A program made the position numbers and the translations under genes. The notes beneath the pieces are model-generated. The model did no database searches. It saw only the letters and a program-made list of their open reading frames with translations, and had not been told where the DNA came from. A DNA stretch of 64,000 bases from Bacillota bacterium (GTDB lineage Bacteria; Bacillota; Clostridia; Acetivibrionales; DTU013): positions 1 through 64,000 of the forward strand of contig JAEYOM010000201.1 of NCBI GenBank assembly GCA_023411715.1. Reading direction: 5' to 3'. Every line of letters begins with the position of its first letter. Positions within the stretch are counted from its first letter, which is position 1. Positions 20,305 through 29,436 of the stretch are shown here, piece after piece.

Positions 20305-20842
20305 ATGTTGGATATAAAACAATTACGCAGTAATCCTGAGCTTTTGCAGAGGGCATAGGTCAAAAGCAAAGGCAAAGTTTGGCACCGATGGATTTATGGC
20401 TTTGGACGTAAAAAGGCGCGAGCTGATTTATAAAACAGAACAGATGAAGAGCAAGCAGAACGCAGACTCAAAGCTGATAACGCAGTATAAAAAGGAAGGT
20501 AAAGACGTTGCCGCTCTCATGGAGGAGATGAAAGTCCTTTCGAGTGAAGTTACGGAACTCGATCAGCAGATAAAGGAAGTTGATGATCAGATTACCGCGC
20601 TCCTTATGACGATGCCGAACATTCCCAATGAAAGTGTTCCGGCCGGAGACAGCGACGCAGACAACCAGGAGATCAGGAAATGGGGTACTCCGGTCAAATT
20701 TGATTTCGAACCCAAGGCTCACTGGGATATAGGCGAAGCATTGGATATCCGGCCCGATCTAAGCTATGATGCAAGCTATGGTGCCCCAGAATGTTACAGA
20801 ATCAAGGTGTTGACAAAGCAGCAGGCATATAGTAGAATATAG
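20305..20842 (+). pseudogene. serS: Decayed seryl-tRNA synthetase relic
   Basis: The region starts with ATG and an intact class-II SerRS N-terminus ([17 protein letters not shown]) that hits TAG at 20356-20358. The reading then continues in the +1 frame with [18 protein letters not shown], the tRNA-binding coiled-coil arm, and [23 protein letters not shown] up to [10 protein letters not shown] near 20750. The whole catalytic domain (motifs 1-3) is missing. After that point the sequence does not resemble SerRS and contains the tRNA promoter. Three lesions (nonsense, frameshift, large deletion) make it non-functional. The position between the parB-linked genes and two tRNA-Ser genes suggests that it was once the housekeeping copy. 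Confidence 0.88.
20810..20838 (+). promoter_or_regulatory. Promoter of the tRNA-Ser pair
   Basis: TTGACA (20810-20815), a 17-bp spacer and TAGAAT (20833-20838), 25 bp before the first tRNA. It overlaps the tail of the serS relic. Confidence 0.8.
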
Positions 20843-20863
20843 TACGTCGCTCGATTAAGGCAT

Positions 20864-20954
20864 GGAGAGATGGTCGAGTTGGTTTAAGGCACCGGTCTTG
20901 AAAACCGGCGTAGTCGCGAGGCTACCGTGAGTTCGAATCTCACTCTCTCCGCCA
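20864..20954 (+). tRNA. tRNA-Ser(UGA)
   Basis: 91 nt including an encoded CCA. The acceptor arms GGAGAGA/TCTCTCC pair, the anticodon loop CTTGAAA gives the anticodon TGA, a long variable arm typical of serine tRNA follows, and the T-loop is GTTCGAATC. Confidence 0.95.
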
Positions 20955-20996
20955 CAGCAATACAAACAATATTATATTTTTTGATATTTCGAACTT

Positions 20997-21088
20997 GGAG
21001 AAGTACCCAAGCAGGTCGAAGGGGACGGTTTGCTAAACCGTTAGTAGGGGCAACTCTAGCTGGGGTTCGAATCCCCACTTCTCCGCCA
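20997..21088 (+). tRNA. tRNA-Ser(GCU)
   Basis: 92 nt including an encoded CCA. The acceptor arms GGAGAAG/CTTCTCC pair. The anticodon stem ACGGT/ACCGT encloses TTGCTAA, giving the anticodon GCT. There is a long variable arm and a GGTTCGAATCC T-arm. It lies 42 bp after the first tRNA-Ser. Confidence 0.95.
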
Positions 21089-21097
21089 CAATTTGTC

Positions 21098-21126
21098 TGA
21101 AAAGCCTTGCATAGCAAGGCTTTTCA
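21098..21126. terminator. Terminator of the tRNA-Ser operon
   Basis: A perfect 13-bp stem starting TGAAAAGCC and ending GGCTTTTCA closes the 3-nt loop ATA. The run of T lies within the stem rather than after it. Confidence 0.7.
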
Positions 21127-21213
21127 GTATTTCCACCCAGAAATTCCAATGCGTTTGCGCCATGTGTATATAAAACAGTGCCTCGGAATCATTTTCCTCG
21201 CATCTATTAAACA

Positions 21214-21282
21214 AATCGTTAAAGTGTTAAGCACATCGTTAAAATGTATATAAAACTACTATCAAAATTTGTATTCTATAAT
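21214..21282 (+). promoter_or_regulatory. Direct-repeat operator and -10 element before the GH39 gene
   Basis: Two copies of ATCGTTAAARTGT (21214-21226 and 21234-21246) are spaced 20 bp apart. Downstream is TATAAT (21277-21282) without a recognisable -35. Two helically phased direct repeats before a -35-less promoter is the usual layout for an AraC-type activator, and YesN is encoded in the same locus. Confidence 0.5.
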
Positions 21283-21314
21283 GTAATGCTAGAAGTTTTA
21301 CAGGGGGTATTATA

Positions 21315-22787
21315 ATGCAAAAAATATCGGTTGATTTACTTGAGCCTGCAATCGCATTTGACAGAAGCTTTCAAAAATGCATAGGATCATGCCATGCTTA
21401 CCTCGCACTAAGGGAGGACTACAGGGAACACCTTCGCAAGATACAAAAGGAGATAGGCTTTAAATATATACGATTTCACGGGGTTTTATGCGATGGTGTT
21501 GGTATCTATAATGAAGATCAGGAAGGAAAGCCTTATTTTAATTTTCAGAATCTCGATAAAATATATGACTTTCTTCTTGATAATGATATCAAACCTTTTG
21601 TCGAGTTTGGTTTCATGCCTGAACAGCTTGCAAGCGGCCAGCAATATTGCTTTAAATATAAAGGTTACATAAGTCCGCCTAAGGATTATGGCAAGTGGAA
21701 CAGTCTGATAAATGCCTTTGTTCGGCACTGTATTGAAAGATATGGCCTGGAGGAGGTAATTACCTGGCGCTTCGAGGTATGGAACGAACCCAATCTCGAT
21801 TATTTTTGGGCCGGCAGCATGGAGGACTATTTTGCTTTGTACAGTAATACCGCAGATACAGTTAAAAGAATAGATAAAAGGCTGAAGGTCGGAGGTCCGG
21901 CAACTGCGGGAAATGCCTGGATACAGGAGATAATCGATTTCTGCGCAAAAGAAAATACACCCTTGGATTTTATTTCATCACATCACTACAGCGCTGATGC
22001 AGTGTTGGATTTAAACGGGAATAAAACCGCGGTATTCACACCTCAGAATCTTTTTACAAAAACCATTAAAGAAAATACTGTTGATAAGGTCCGCAATTCA
22101 ATATTTAATAAGGCTGAAATACATTATACCGAATGGAATGCCACCCCGGTACACGAGGATGTGTATGGTAAGGATTCCGAATTCAATCCTGTTTTTGTCC
22201 TTCAGACTATTAAAGATGCAGCTGGGCTGCTGGATTCATTTTCATACTGGACTTTCTCGGATATATTCGAGGAATCAGGTCCGGGCCTGACGCCTTTTAG
22301 CGGTAAATACGGCCTCTTAAACTTACATGGTATTAAAAAACCGGTATACCATGCATTTAAATTTTTATCGGATATGTACGATAATGAAATTCCCACGTAT
22401 GCCGATTCTGTTCGTATTACGAAATCTTTATACGGTGAATATAAAATACTGACATGGAACATGCCCGAAGTGGAAACATCGGACTTAACCGGCGGGGAGT
22501 GGAAGTTAAAGGAAAAAAAGTATGATGAAGTGATCCGTTTGAAAAATATCAACGGAACATATAGAGTCAAAGGATATTTGGTAAACAGGGATAATGGCAA
22601 CTCCTTCAGAAAGTGGCAGGAGATGGGTTCGCCGCAATATCTGGGTAAATATGATATTGAAGCATTAAAAAAAGTATCGGAACCTTTATGCTTTGTGGAT
22701 AAGATCGAGACTTGCGAGGGCGCTCTTGACTTATGCCATACATTGAGTGAATGCTCTTTTATTTACTACACTATTGAAACAGTATAA
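21315..22787 (+). CDS. GH39 family glycoside hydrolase (beta-xylosidase-like)
   Basis: 490 residues without a signal peptide, so cytoplasmic. The (beta/alpha)8 domain shows the GH39 acid/base motif EVWNEPNLDYFW (Glu158) and the nucleophile region HYTEWN (Glu273), and GLLNLHGIKKPVYHAF precedes a C-terminal beta-domain. Family members are retaining beta-xylosidases or alpha-L-iduronidases. Related families act on other pentosides. It is the first gene of the same-strand catabolic locus, 88 bp before the M20 amidohydrolase. GGGGGTATTATA precedes the ATG. The exact substrate cannot be read from the sequence. Confidence 0.88.
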   Translation: MQKISVDLLEPAIAFDRSFQKCIGSCHAYLALREDYREHLRKIQKEIGFKYIRFHGVLCDGVGIYNEDQEGKPYFNFQNLDKIYDFLLDNDIKPFVEFGFMPEQLASGQQYCFKYKGYISPPKDYGKWNSLINAFVRHCIERYGLEEVITWRFEVWNEPNLDYFWAGSMEDYFALYSNTADTVKRIDKRLKVGGPATAGNAWIQEIIDFCAKENTPLDFISSHHYSADAVLDLNGNKTAVFTPQNLFTKTIKENTVDKVRNSIFNKAEIHYTEWNATPVHEDVYGKDSEFNPVFVLQTIKDAAGLLDSFSYWTFSDIFEESGPGLTPFSGKYGLLNLHGIKKPVYHAFKFLSDMYDNEIPTYADSVRITKSLYGEYKILTWNMPEVETSDLTGGEWKLKEKKYDEVIRLKNINGTYRVKGYLVNRDNGNSFRKWQEMGSPQYLGKYDIEALKKVSEPLCFVDKIETCEGALDLCHTLSECSFIYYTIETV

Positions 22788-22875
22788 GCATTTCCGACTT
22801 TGCATTTTCTGTGATTGAATTCTAGAGTTATCTGGAATGCTCCAGAAATACCTTATTAATGGAGAAGGCGACAGG

Positions 22876-24207
22876 ATGACTAAATGCGAGCTTAAAAAGG
22901 AAGTATGCACGGCTATTGATGATCACAGGGAAGACATACTCAGTATAGGAAGATCGGTTTTTTTAAATCCGGAAATGGGATATAAGGAGTACAGAACGTC
23001 GGAGCTGGTAAAGAACGTCTTTTCCCTGTTATCCATTGAATATTGTGACGGCTTGGCCATAACTGGAGTGAAAGCTACTCTGAAAGGCAGGAATAACCTA
23101 TGTAAAGCGGCGGTTCTGGGTGAAATGGATGCGATACTATGCCCCATGCACCCTAGATCTGATAAAATAACAGGCGCAGCCCATGCCTGTGGGCATAATG
23201 CCCAGATCGCCGCCATGCTGGGAGTAGCCATGGGGTTTGTAAAAAGCGGAGGGATGAAGTACCTTGACGGTGACATCTCCTTTATGGCTGTTCCCGCTGA
23301 AGAATTTGCAGAGCTTGAATTCAGACAGGGGCTGAAGGAAAGCGGAAAGATAGGCTTTTTAGGCGGGAAGCAGGAACTAATCCGGCTGGGAGCATTTGAC
23401 GATATCGATATGGCAATGATGGTTCACTGCCAGGCGGATACCCCTGCATGTAACGTGTTTATACATGGAAGGAGCACTGGTTTTATTGGTAAAATGGTCC
23501 GGATCATAGGCAAGGAAGCTCATGCGGGAGCAGCGCCCCATGAAGGGGTCAACGCGCTGAATGCAGCCATGGCTGCACTCATGTGCATCAATGCTCAGCG
23601 GGAAACCTTCAGGGATGAAGATCATATACGGGTTCACCCAATTATCACTAAGGGCGGGGATCTGGTGAACATTGTACCGGCGGATGTAAGAATGGAGACC
23701 TATGTGAGGGGAAAAAGCATTGATGCGGTGCTCGATGCCAACAGAAAAGTTAACATGGCCATCCGGGGCGGTGTATATGCGATAGGAGCAGAGGCGGAAA
23801 TAACGGAGCTGCCGGGCTATCTTCCGCTAAATCAGGATTCCGGCATGGGGGAGTTTTTTAAAAGCAATGTGGCGGAACTGGAAGGGGTCGGGAGTATTGA
23901 GGAAGGCATTGATATGTTTGGGTCTACGGACATCGGGGATCTGAGCAGTATCATTCCTGTAATACAGCCGACCATGGGCGGATACAAAGGGCAGGCCCAC
24001 AGCCGTGATTTTCAGATTGCGAATGAAGAAGCCGCTTATATTTTACCGGCTAAAGCAATGGCTATGACAATTATTGATCTTTTGTGGAACGGGGCGGAGG
24101 AAGCGGTAAAAATAAAGCAGAGTTATCAACCGCAATTTACTAGGGAAACCTACTTGAATTTGTGGGAAAGACTGATCGGGAGCGAAAAACCGGAGGGAAT
24201 ACATTGA
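22876..24207 (+). CDS. M20 family amidohydrolase (M20D, AbgB/HipO-like)
   Basis: 443 residues. A metal-dependent hydrolase of N-acyl amino acids or related amides. The metal-site motif AAHACGHNAQIAAMLG and the lid/dimerisation motif AHAGAAPHEGVNALNA are clear, as are GGDLVNIVPADVRME and the C-terminal GGYKGQAHSRDF. The start ATG at 22876 follows GGAGAAGGCGACAGG. The earlier in-frame ATG at 22837 has no such site. The stop overlaps the next start (TTGA), so it is translationally coupled to sdaAB. This coupling suggests that serine or a serine amide is the released product. Confidence 0.85.
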   Translation: MTKCELKKEVCTAIDDHREDILSIGRSVFLNPEMGYKEYRTSELVKNVFSLLSIEYCDGLAITGVKATLKGRNNLCKAAVLGEMDAILCPMHPRSDKITGAAHACGHNAQIAAMLGVAMGFVKSGGMKYLDGDISFMAVPAEEFAELEFRQGLKESGKIGFLGGKQELIRLGAFDDIDMAMMVHCQADTPACNVFIHGRSTGFIGKMVRIIGKEAHAGAAPHEGVNALNAAMAALMCINAQRETFRDEDHIRVHPIITKGGDLVNIVPADVRMETYVRGKSIDAVLDANRKVNMAIRGGVYAIGAEAEITELPGYLPLNQDSGMGEFFKSNVAELEGVGSIEEGIDMFGSTDIGDLSSIIPVIQPTMGGYKGQAHSRDFQIANEEAAYILPAKAMAMTIIDLLWNGAEEAVKIKQSYQPQFTRETYLNLWERLIGSEKPEGIH

Positions 24208-24872
24208 ACGTATTTGATATCATTGGTCCGATAATGGTGGGACCCTCCAGTTCCCATACCGCAGGAGCGGTAAGAATCGGAAAAGTAGCCAGGCTGATCC
24301 TTGAGGAGGAACCTGTGGAAGCGCAGATTCTCCTGTTCGGTTCATTCGCAAAGACATTCCGGGGGCACGGCACCGACCGTGCTTTGGTGGCTGGGCTGAT
24401 GGGCTTCGGCGTTGACGATGCGCGTATTAAGAATAGTCTGGATACAGCTGAACAACGCGGAATAAAACTCAATTTTGAAACGGCCGACCTGGACCAGATA
24501 CATTCCAATACCGTCTGCATCCGCGTCAGAGGACGGAGCGGCAAGGCTGTCACCGTCAAGGGGGCTTCCATCGGAGGGGGCAATATTCTCATTACCGGAA
24601 TAGATGAAATCAGTGTGGAGTTTTCCGGACAATATTACACATTGGTGGTCGTTCATAAGGACGAGCCTGGTATTATAGCTGCTGTTACCCTCATTCTTGC
24701 TTCTGTGAAAATAAACATCGCTTTTATCAAAGGGTATCGCACGCTCAAGGGAGACAAAGCAATTATGATCATTGAAGCAGACCAGTCCATACCGGGGGAA
24801 ATCACGGCTGAAATAAAGCGAATACATAAAGTCTCAACAGCCATAGTAATAGAGCCTGTAGCAGGAGAATGA
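24204..24872 (+). CDS. sdaAB: L-serine ammonia-lyase, beta subunit
   Basis: 222 residues. Regulatory/beta chain of the iron-sulfur L-serine dehydratase that converts serine to pyruvate and ammonia. The N-terminal DIIGPIMVGPSSSHTAGA and GSFAKTFRGHGTDRALVAGLMGF are characteristic, and the C-terminal third is an ACT domain (YTLVVVHKDEPGIIAAVTL). The start is TTG at 24204-24206 with GGAGGG upstream. It overlaps the amidohydrolase stop by 3 bp and ends by overlapping the sdaAA start (ATGA). Confidence 0.93.
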   Translation: MNVFDIIGPIMVGPSSSHTAGAVRIGKVARLILEEEPVEAQILLFGSFAKTFRGHGTDRALVAGLMGFGVDDARIKNSLDTAEQRGIKLNFETADLDQIHSNTVCIRVRGRSGKAVTVKGASIGGGNILITGIDEISVEFSGQYYTLVVVHKDEPGIIAAVTLILASVKINIAFIKGYRTLKGDKAIMIIEADQSIPGEITAEIKRIHKVSTAIVIEPVAGE

Positions 24873-25753
24873 AAGTTATGAGGGAAATGGCAAGTATCAA
24901 AGATTTGGTAGAGAAAGCTGCCGGCTGTGGCAAAAGAATTTCCGATATCGCTCTCGAATGGGAGTGCCGGACCATGGAAAAGACTCCGGAGGAGCTTCGG
25001 GATAAAATGCGGAACAGATTATCTGTAATGAAACAGGCCGTACATGATGGATTGCAGCCCGGATTAAAATCGGCCAGCGGTCTTAGCGGCGGTGATGCTC
25101 TGAAACTTAAACAGGCTGTGGATAAAAAGGCTACCTTTGCTGATCCTCTGTTGGATAAAATTCTTGTGAAAGCATTGGCTGTATCCGAGCTTAACGCATG
25201 TATGGGAAGAATAGTTGCTGCGCCTACCGCAGGCTCATGCGGTATTATTCCCGCGGTTCTTCTTAGTGCAATGGAGGAAAGAGGTATTCCGGAAGAACGG
25301 ATTATTATGAGCCTGTTTACTGCCGGTGTAATAGGAAAGGTTATCGCCACGCAATCGGGTATTTCAGGCGCGGAAGGCGGCTGCCAGGCTGAGTGCGGAA
25401 GTGCATCTGCAATGGCGGCGGCGGCTCTGGTCGAGGCAATGGACGGGACTCCGGCTATGGCTGCAAATGCCTGTGCAATTGTTTTGAAAAGTACCCTGGG
25501 TTTGGTCTGTGATCCGATAGCCGGGTTGGTAGAGGTTCCCTGTATAAAACGAAATGCCATGGGCGCCGTATATGCTTTAGCTGCTGCAGAAATGGCTCTG
25601 GCCGGAATTGAGAGTGTCATACCGGCGGATGAGATCATCATGGCTGTGAAATCGGTAGGAAAGCTGATGGCCCCGGCATTGAAGGAAACTGCCGAAGGGG
25701 GGCTGGCAGCAACTCCGACCGGAAAGAGACTGGCAAATGAAATACTTAGCTGA
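24869..25753 (+). CDS. sdaAA: L-serine ammonia-lyase, alpha subunit
   Basis: 294 residues. Catalytic subunit carrying the oxygen-sensitive [4Fe-4S] cluster. Motifs include VVAAPTAGSCGIIPAVLL (here IVAAPTAGSCGIIPAVLL), SGAEGGCQAECGSASAMAAA and CDPIAGLVEVPCIKRNAMGA, which contain the cluster cysteines. The ATG overlaps the sdaAB stop. It yields pyruvate, which PorA (54.6 kb) could oxidise further. Confidence 0.94.
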   Translation: MKVMREMASIKDLVEKAAGCGKRISDIALEWECRTMEKTPEELRDKMRNRLSVMKQAVHDGLQPGLKSASGLSGGDALKLKQAVDKKATFADPLLDKILVKALAVSELNACMGRIVAAPTAGSCGIIPAVLLSAMEERGIPEERIIMSLFTAGVIGKVIATQSGISGAEGGCQAECGSASAMAAAALVEAMDGTPAMAANACAIVLKSTLGLVCDPIAGLVEVPCIKRNAMGAVYALAAAEMALAGIESVIPADEIIMAVKSVGKLMAPALKETAEGGLAATPTGKRLANEILS

Positions 25754-25794
25754 CTTTGTACAACCGCATTGAGGAAAAGGCCTGCAGCTACCCA

Positions 25795-25824
25795 TTGACA
25801 ATTTTACATAAAGTATGCAATAAT
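25795..25824 (+). promoter_or_regulatory. Probable promoter of yesMN
   Basis: TTGACA at 25795-25800, then AATAAT at 25819-25824 (18-bp spacer; CAATAA at 17 bp). It lies in the 118-bp gap between sdaAA and the sensor kinase. Confidence 0.5.
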
Positions 25825-25871
25825 CCAACCTGTAAATGCAAATTAAAGCAGAAGGGTTTATGTGAATCGAT

Positions 25872-27716
25872 ATGCCGTTCTTAAAAACTCTTCGTTTCAA
25901 GGTATCATTACTGTTTCTTGCAATTATGCTGCTGCTTGAGATAGCACTGCTGTATTACAATTTTTATGCGATCCGAACAGTGCGTAATCAAGTAGCAGAG
26001 TCCTATATGAAGCTGCTGCCTTCCATAGTCGGAAAAATGGACGATTCTCTCGGCGAGGTCAGGGATTATCTGATCGGCACTATAAATCTCAACAGCGACA
26101 ATGCGGATATCGTAAGCTTTGATCTTAGTCTCAAAGGCAGTACTGAGTATTATTACAGCATGTCAAATATATCACGTAAATTCAGCAAGGACATTAATTA
26201 CTCTGGAATGGTTGTTGACAGTCTTTTCGTGTATTCTCAGCACAATGATGAACTGGTATCATACACGGCGGCTTTTACCGACAGCAAAAGGGATTACGAA
26301 AAAATTAACAGAGGTTTGATAGGCTTGTCACGTATGGCAGCCGAAAAAGGCACGGATTCATTATGGAAGGTAGATATGACGGGCGATGAGCCGGGTCTGG
26401 TCTGTATCATAGGTAATTCGGCCGGATGCTTTATCGGCGCAAAGATCGATATCAAAAGATTTCTTGTAAAATATAGTACCGAAGAGAATGAAAAAATCGG
26501 GGCCGTGATTACGGACCGAGACCGGAAAATCTTATTTTCCACTAATACCGGAATACCCGGCAAAACCATTATTGCCAGGTATGGTAACTTGCGTGAGGCA
26601 GGTTTTGAGACAGTCAGCGTACCTGAGAACAGCGATAGATATCTCGTAATCGCACAACCGGCCAATAACGCCGGAATAGTCTATGCACAACTGATCAACG
26701 AGCAGGTACTGACCAAGAATTTTGACTTTTTTAAAATTATGATCGTTATCCTTCCCGTAAGCCTGCTTGTTATTATGCTGGTTTATTTTGCATTTCTGCA
26801 GGGTATCCTTATTAAGCCCTTGAAAGAACTGGTCAAAGGTATGAAGCGAATCATGCGGGGTGAACTGGAAGTAAGGATCGATGACAGAGGGCCGGAAGAA
26901 TTCCGGCTTGTTATAAACACCTTCAATAGTATGGTTTCCCAGATACATAAGCTCAAAATCGATATCTATGAAGGTGAGCTTAAAGCGAAAAATGCGGAGC
27001 TTAAGGCGGCAAATTCAGATCTTAAGGCGGCAAACGCAGAATTGGAAGCAAGAGAATCGGAACTGAGAAGCATGCAGATGCAAATTAATCCACATTTTTT
27101 TGCAAATAGTCTGAATATTGTCTATAACCTAGCGGCGCTGAAGGATATCAAAGCAGTCCAGAAAATGTCCATATACCTCTCAAATTATTTCCGGTACCTG
27201 TTGCAGATAGGCAATTCCATGACGGAACTCCGGCGTGAGATGGATTTTATCCATAATTATCTCGGGATACAGAAGATCAGGTTTACGATGCGCCTGGAAT
27301 CTGAAATATCGGTTCCTGAGCAGTATATGACGCAGAAGCTCCCTCCTTTGCTGCTTCAGCCTTTTGTCGAGAACTCCATTGTTCATGGTTTCAAAGACAA
27401 CGGTCAGACTCTCAGGATCAGGATCTCAGCGGAACCTGATCCGGAGTTTCCCGATAAATCATATATTATACGAATACAGGATAACGGCAGGGGCTTCTCC
27501 GATGAGAATATCAGCATTCTCAGCGACCAGGAACGAGACGAAAGCGGAGGCGGAAAACATATAGGGATCCGGAACATAATGAACCGTCTTAATATAACGT
27601 TCGGTGATACTGCAAAGCTCCTGCTGGGTAATGGCGAGGACGGCGGGGCAATCGTAAAGCTCTGGCTCCCGATCAATACGGGTAAATCAGGAGAGGATGG
27701 CGACGGGAATGTTTAG
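25872..27716 (+). CDS. YesM-type sensor histidine kinase
   Basis: 614 residues. Two membrane segments (about 12-32 and 284-310) bracket a large extracellular sensor domain. A HAMP domain (about 311-365) leads into an unusual coiled coil made of four 7-residue units (370-397, consensus LKAANAE). The HisKA_7TM-like histidine box QMQINPHFFANSL (His408) and HATPase_c follow (PPLLLQPFVENSIVHG, DNGRGF, GGGKHIGIRNI). It probably senses an extracellular oligosaccharide and phosphorylates YesN. The ribosome site is weak. The 3' end overlaps the regulator gene. Confidence 0.92.
   Translation: MPFLKTLRFKVSLLFLAIMLLLEIALLYYNFYAIRTVRNQVAESYMKLLPSIVGKMDDSLGEVRDYLIGTINLNSDNADIVSFDLSLKGSTEYYYSMSNISRKFSKDINYSGMVVDSLFVYSQHNDELVSYTAAFTDSKRDYEKINRGLIGLSRMAAEKGTDSLWKVDMTGDEPGLVCIIGNSAGCFIGAKIDIKRFLVKYSTEENEKIGAVITDRDRKILFSTNTGIPGKTIIARYGNLREAGFETVSVPENSDRYLVIAQPANNAGIVYAQLINEQVLTKNFDFFKIMIVILPVSLLVIMLVYFAFLQGILIKPLKELVKGMKRIMRGELEVRIDDRGPEEFRLVINTFNSMVSQIHKLKIDIYEGELKAKNAELKAANSDLKAANAELEARESELRSMQMQINPHFFANSLNIVYNLAALKDIKAVQKMSIYLSNYFRYLLQIGNSMTELRREMDFIHNYLGIQKIRFTMRLESEISVPEQYMTQKLPPLLLQPFVENSIVHGFKDNGQTLRIRISAEPDPEFPDKSYIIRIQDNGRGFSDENISILSDQERDESGGGKHIGIRNIMNRLNITFGDTAKLLLGNGEDGGAIVKLWLPINTGKSGEDGDGNV
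26979..27062 (+). repeat. Four 21-bp tandem repeats inside the sensor kinase gene
   Basis: In-frame units start at 26979, 27000, 27021 and 27042. Units 2 and 3 share CTTAAGGCGGCAAA. They encode successive heptads of the coiled coil between HAMP and the phospho-acceptor domain. Confidence 0.8.
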
Positions 27717-29328
27717 CCTGCTTGTTGTGGATGATGAAGAATTCGCGGTAAAGGGGATCACACAGGGTATCTATTGGAAGGGTATAGGAATCACTGATAT
27801 TTATGAGGCATATGGCGCCGCTTCCGCAAAGGAGATCATCAGTTCAGAGCATATTGACGTTGCAATCTGCGATATAGAAATGCCGGGGTGCAACGGAATC
27901 GAACTGCTAAAATGGATACGGGAGAATTCCTGTGAAACAAAAACCATAATTCTGACCGGGCATGCGGACTTTCAATATGCTCAGAAGGCAGTGCAGCTCA
28001 ACTGCGATGATTATTTGCTCAAGCCTGTGGAACATGAGCACCTTAAACAGGTTGTGTCGGAAACGCTGCAGGTAATTCAAAATGAAAGGGAACAGATCGA
28101 CCGGACGGAAGCCTATCGTAAGTATTTCAGCATGTGGGAATCTCAAAAGCCCGCATTTATTGAGCATTATTGGCGGGACATTCTGGACGGCAGGGTTGTG
28201 TCTGCGGAAAAGGATTTTTACGATACATTCCGGTTGTATGGGATTCCGATGGATGATAGGTCCTATATCCGGCTGGTTTTATTGAAGGCGGAACAATGGA
28301 CAGATACCTATGATGCCGGAAAGAGAGATGTAATCGGGCTGGCTATACGAAATATGGCTTCCGAAATACTTTTCAAGCCGGCGGACGGTGTAATTGTTCA
28401 GGATCAAAACAGGGACACAGTAGCGGTATATTATTGTATGGATACTGAAAAGACGGATCCGGCGCAGGAAAAGGAGTTGGAGGAGAAGTGCCGGAAGCTG
28501 ATCGCAACATGTAATGAGGAATTGAAGTGTTATCTGTCCTGTTATATTGGCGAACCGGTCGGTATATGCTCGACTGCGAAAGCTTATCAAAAGCTTGTGG
28601 AGGTAGAGCGTGAAAATATCAACAGGTCCAATAGTGTTACATTGCAAAGAGAGGCTTGTGAAAATGTAAAGCGCTTGAATAGGGTGCCTCAATTCTTAGA
28701 ATGGGGTTTGCTGCTGGAGCTTGGGCGAAAAGAAGAACTGCTGAAACAGATACATCATTTTCTATACAATGCCGATAATGAAAATGCATCCCGCGAGTTG
28801 CTGGACTCTTTTTACCACGGGATAATGAGCATGCTGTATGCGCTGCTGCATCAAAACGGAATATCCCTTAACAGCGTACTGTCTTCGAAGGCACTGGTGA
28901 AGGAAGGGCTGGAGGCGGGTACCGTACATCAGGCGGAAAAATGGGCTTGCACAACCATCGGAGAAGTAGAACGGTACTATAGTGAATTTAGAAAATCCGA
29001 GTCGTTTATTGTCAGTGAAATAAAGAACTATATTGAAAAGAATATTTATTGCGGCTTTACACGGGAGGATGTCGCTTCGGCACTGCATTTCAATCCGGAT
29101 TACCTCTCAAGGGTATTTAAAAAGGAAACTGGAAAGATACTTTCCGACTATATCACATTCTGCCGGATTAAGGCGGCAAAAAAGCTGTTGGAGGATACCG
29201 GCGACAAGATAGGAGATATAGCCGACAGACTCGGGTATAGCCAATTCTCCCACTTTGCAAAAGTGTTTCGAAGCATAACCGGTATGTCGCCGCAGGAATA
29301 CCGAAAGAGCTTCAGAAAGTCTTTGTAG
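27709..29328 (+). CDS. YesN-type response regulator with AraC DNA-binding domain
   Basis: 539 residues. The receiver domain (1-120) has acidic residues DDE at 8-10, phospho-acceptor Asp55 in CDIEMPG, and a terminal LKPVEHEHL. A long central region follows, and then a C-terminal double helix-turn-helix AraC domain (about 440-539: CGFTREDVASALHFNPDYLSR, LGYSQFSHFAKVFRSITGMSP). The start is taken at 27709, which gives the family N-terminus MFSLLVVDDEE. An ATG at 27697 directly abuts the AGGAGAGG site. It overlaps the kinase gene and is the likely activator of the flanking transport and hydrolase genes. Confidence 0.92.
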   Translation: MFSLLVVDDEEFAVKGITQGIYWKGIGITDIYEAYGAASAKEIISSEHIDVAICDIEMPGCNGIELLKWIRENSCETKTIILTGHADFQYAQKAVQLNCDDYLLKPVEHEHLKQVVSETLQVIQNEREQIDRTEAYRKYFSMWESQKPAFIEHYWRDILDGRVVSAEKDFYDTFRLYGIPMDDRSYIRLVLLKAEQWTDTYDAGKRDVIGLAIRNMASEILFKPADGVIVQDQNRDTVAVYYCMDTEKTDPAQEKELEEKCRKLIATCNEELKCYLSCYIGEPVGICSTAKAYQKLVEVERENINRSNSVTLQREACENVKRLNRVPQFLEWGLLLELGRKEELLKQIHHFLYNADNENASRELLDSFYHGIMSMLYALLHQNGISLNSVLSSKALVKEGLEAGTVHQAEKWACTTIGEVERYYSEFRKSESFIVSEIKNYIEKNIYCGFTREDVASALHFNPDYLSRVFKKETGKILSDYITFCRIKAAKKLLEDTGDKIGDIADRLGYSQFSHFAKVFRSITGMSPQEYRKSFRKSL

Positions 29329-29436
29329 GTCGGAATAATGTCAAAAAGGTATGTCTCTTGTATAGAAGCGATTCCGCGGGTTATGTTACATTGATTATGT
29401 TGCAACAAACAATTTCTCCAAAGGATTGGTAAATCA

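Noticed and set aside
22202..22600. 132-residue antisense ORF in the GH39 gene
   Set aside because: It is a shadow ORF rich in Ser/Phe/Leu with no ribosome site.
24802..25641. 279-residue antisense ORF opposite sdaAA
   Set aside because: It lies entirely opposite a well-conserved serine dehydratase gene with Ala/Ile-rich shadow composition and no ribosome site.
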